This document shows, piece by piece, positions 23,581 through 24,373 of a DNA stretch of 24,373 bases. The notes under the pieces were generated by a model. The model was not told the DNA's origin. It made no database searches and saw only the letters and a program-made list of their open reading frames with translations. How positions within the stretch are numbered: the stretch's first letter is position 1; each line of letters opens with the position of its first letter. The DNA comes from CAYOXD01 sp964407825. GTDB taxonomy: Bacteria > Desulfobacterota > Desulfobacteria > Desulfobacterales > JAFDDL01. Position numbers and translations under genes: made by a program. The stretch is from assembly GCA_964407825.1 (NCBI GenBank), contig CAYOXD010000035.1:1-24373 (forward strand). Direction: 5' to 3'.

Positions 23581-24372
23581 ATGAACATTCATTTTATCGA
23601 AGCAAGGGATTTGCCGGATCTTTGGTTTCAGGCCGTTCACGATATCCTGGACAGGGGACGGCGGTTTACCATTGATCGGGGTTCCTATGCCGGGCAGACC
23701 CGGCTGGAATACGACTATTTTACGGGGCACGTGCGATATCCCGGGGCTCAGCCCCTGCTGCCCGATATCCCCCCCTCCTGCGGTATACCGAACCCGGTTG
23801 AGGAGGCTTACATCTATGGGGGGGAGGGCCATGACCGCTCCTATCTGGAGTACCTCATGACCGGCCAGAAGGCGGAAGGGGAGTCCTACACCTATGGCGA
23901 ACGGCTGACACGAGCGGCGCTGGTGGGCGACAAGCTCGATTGGTGGGAAAAGGACCGTTCGGAAATCATCGACAAACGGCCCGTGGACGGCAAGGTGCTC
24001 TTCGAGGAGGACGGGCGGCTATACCTGAACCAGATCGAATGGGTCATCCAAACCTACCGGGATTACGGACACCGCAACAACCAGATGGTGCTCCAGGTGG
24101 CCCACCCGACAGACATGACCCTGCTGGATCCGCCCTGCCTGCGGTCCATCGATACCCGCATCCAGGAGGGTACCCTGCACTTTATCGTCTATTTCCGATC
24201 CTGGGATCTGTGGGCCGGGCTGCCTGCCAATTTGGCCGGTATTCAGAATCTCAAGGCTTACATGGCCGATGAGATCGGGGTGAAGGACGGGGAGATGATC
24301 GTGGAAAGCAAGGGGCTTCACCTTTACGGCTATGCCGAAGATCTGGCGAAGCTGCGATGCATGCGCACCTAA
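23581..24372 (+). CDS. thyA: Thymidylate synthase, methanogen-type branch
   Basis: The 263-residue enzyme methylates dUMP to dTMP with a methylene-tetrahydropterin cofactor in the cytosol. The N-terminus (HFIEARDLPDLWFQAVHDIL, DRGSYAGQTRLEYDY) is that of the archaeal/methanogen-type family rather than of E. coli ThyA. The C-terminal half keeps the ThyA active site: catalytic Cys186 in DPPCLRS, Arg206-Ser207-x-Asp209 in FRSWDLWAGLPAN with Asn217 for uracil recognition, and His247/Tyr249 in GLHLY. It is not ThyX, as no RHRxxS motif is present. A strong promoter and GGAG support ATG 23581. It is a single-gene unit at the end of the window. The cofactor, folate or methanopterin type, cannot be read from sequence. 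Confidence 0.88.
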   Translation: MNIHFIEARDLPDLWFQAVHDILDRGRRFTIDRGSYAGQTRLEYDYFTGHVRYPGAQPLLPDIPPSCGIPNPVEEAYIYGGEGHDRSYLEYLMTGQKAEGESYTYGERLTRAALVGDKLDWWEKDRSEIIDKRPVDGKVLFEEDGRLYLNQIEWVIQTYRDYGHRNNQMVLQVAHPTDMTLLDPPCLRSIDTRIQEGTLHFIVYFRSWDLWAGLPANLAGIQNLKAYMADEIGVKDGEMIVESKGLHLYGYAEDLAKLRCMRT

Positions 24373-24373
24373 G

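Overview
The window suggests a Gram-negative, strictly anaerobic bacterium of the Desulfobacterota (former Deltaproteobacteria). The reasons are a single-chain pyruvate:ferredoxin oxidoreductase with a C-terminal extension like that of Desulfovibrio africanus, a thymidylate synthase of the methanogen-type branch, genes for lipid A and murein work, and a cytosolic sensor with the LPICANCKK-type zinc module common in this phylum. The assignment is inference from protein families; no rRNA gene is present.

Layout. Positions 1-631 hold a terminator-like hairpin and a broken RhuM-family remnant. Positions 632-3443 (minus) hold a secreted NHL-repeat beta-propeller followed by a NicO-type nickel/cobalt permease fused to PKD-like extracytoplasmic domains. 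PFOR (3727-7389, plus) is the main central-metabolism gene and meets a small HAMP-like/zinc sensor (7429-8037, minus) tail to tail. An ArnT-like lipid A glycosyltransferase (8357-10075) and an EAL-HDOD signalling protein (10303-11508) follow on the plus strand. The EAL-HDOD gene has a consensus sigma70 promoter.

Positions 11505-15338 (minus) are a tightly packed four-gene set: mpl (murein tripeptide recycling), birA, a Mut7-C RNase-domain protein and an LpxL/HtrB-like acyltransferase, with overlaps of 17 and 4 bases and a gap of 3. Divergent from mpl is a plus-strand pair: a sirtuin with the class III desuccinylase signature, then hemL. These converge on a minus-strand pair, trxB overlapping a PHP-type histidinol phosphatase.

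Positions 19722-23071 (minus) are a three-gene regulatory operon: histidine kinase, small coiled-coil lipoprotein, sigma54-dependent response regulator. It has the same order as glrK-qseG-glrR of enterobacteria, and the regulator has a GlrR-like C-terminus. Between this operon and trxB lies a 145-base stretch of three hairpins. Upstream of the kinase are two adjacent inverted repeats. The window ends with a possible 41-residue membrane peptide (minus) and thyA (plus), which has a near-consensus promoter.

The common theme is the cell envelope: lipid A modification, murein recycling, metal transport, and an envelope-type two-component system with a lipoprotein partner. No CRISPR array, tRNA, rRNA, intact insertion sequence or complete mobile element was recognised. 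The best candidates for something undescribed are the NHL/PKD-NicO pair, the mpl-birA-Mut7C-LpxL cassette, the structured element before trxB, and the small acidic-tailed membrane peptide.
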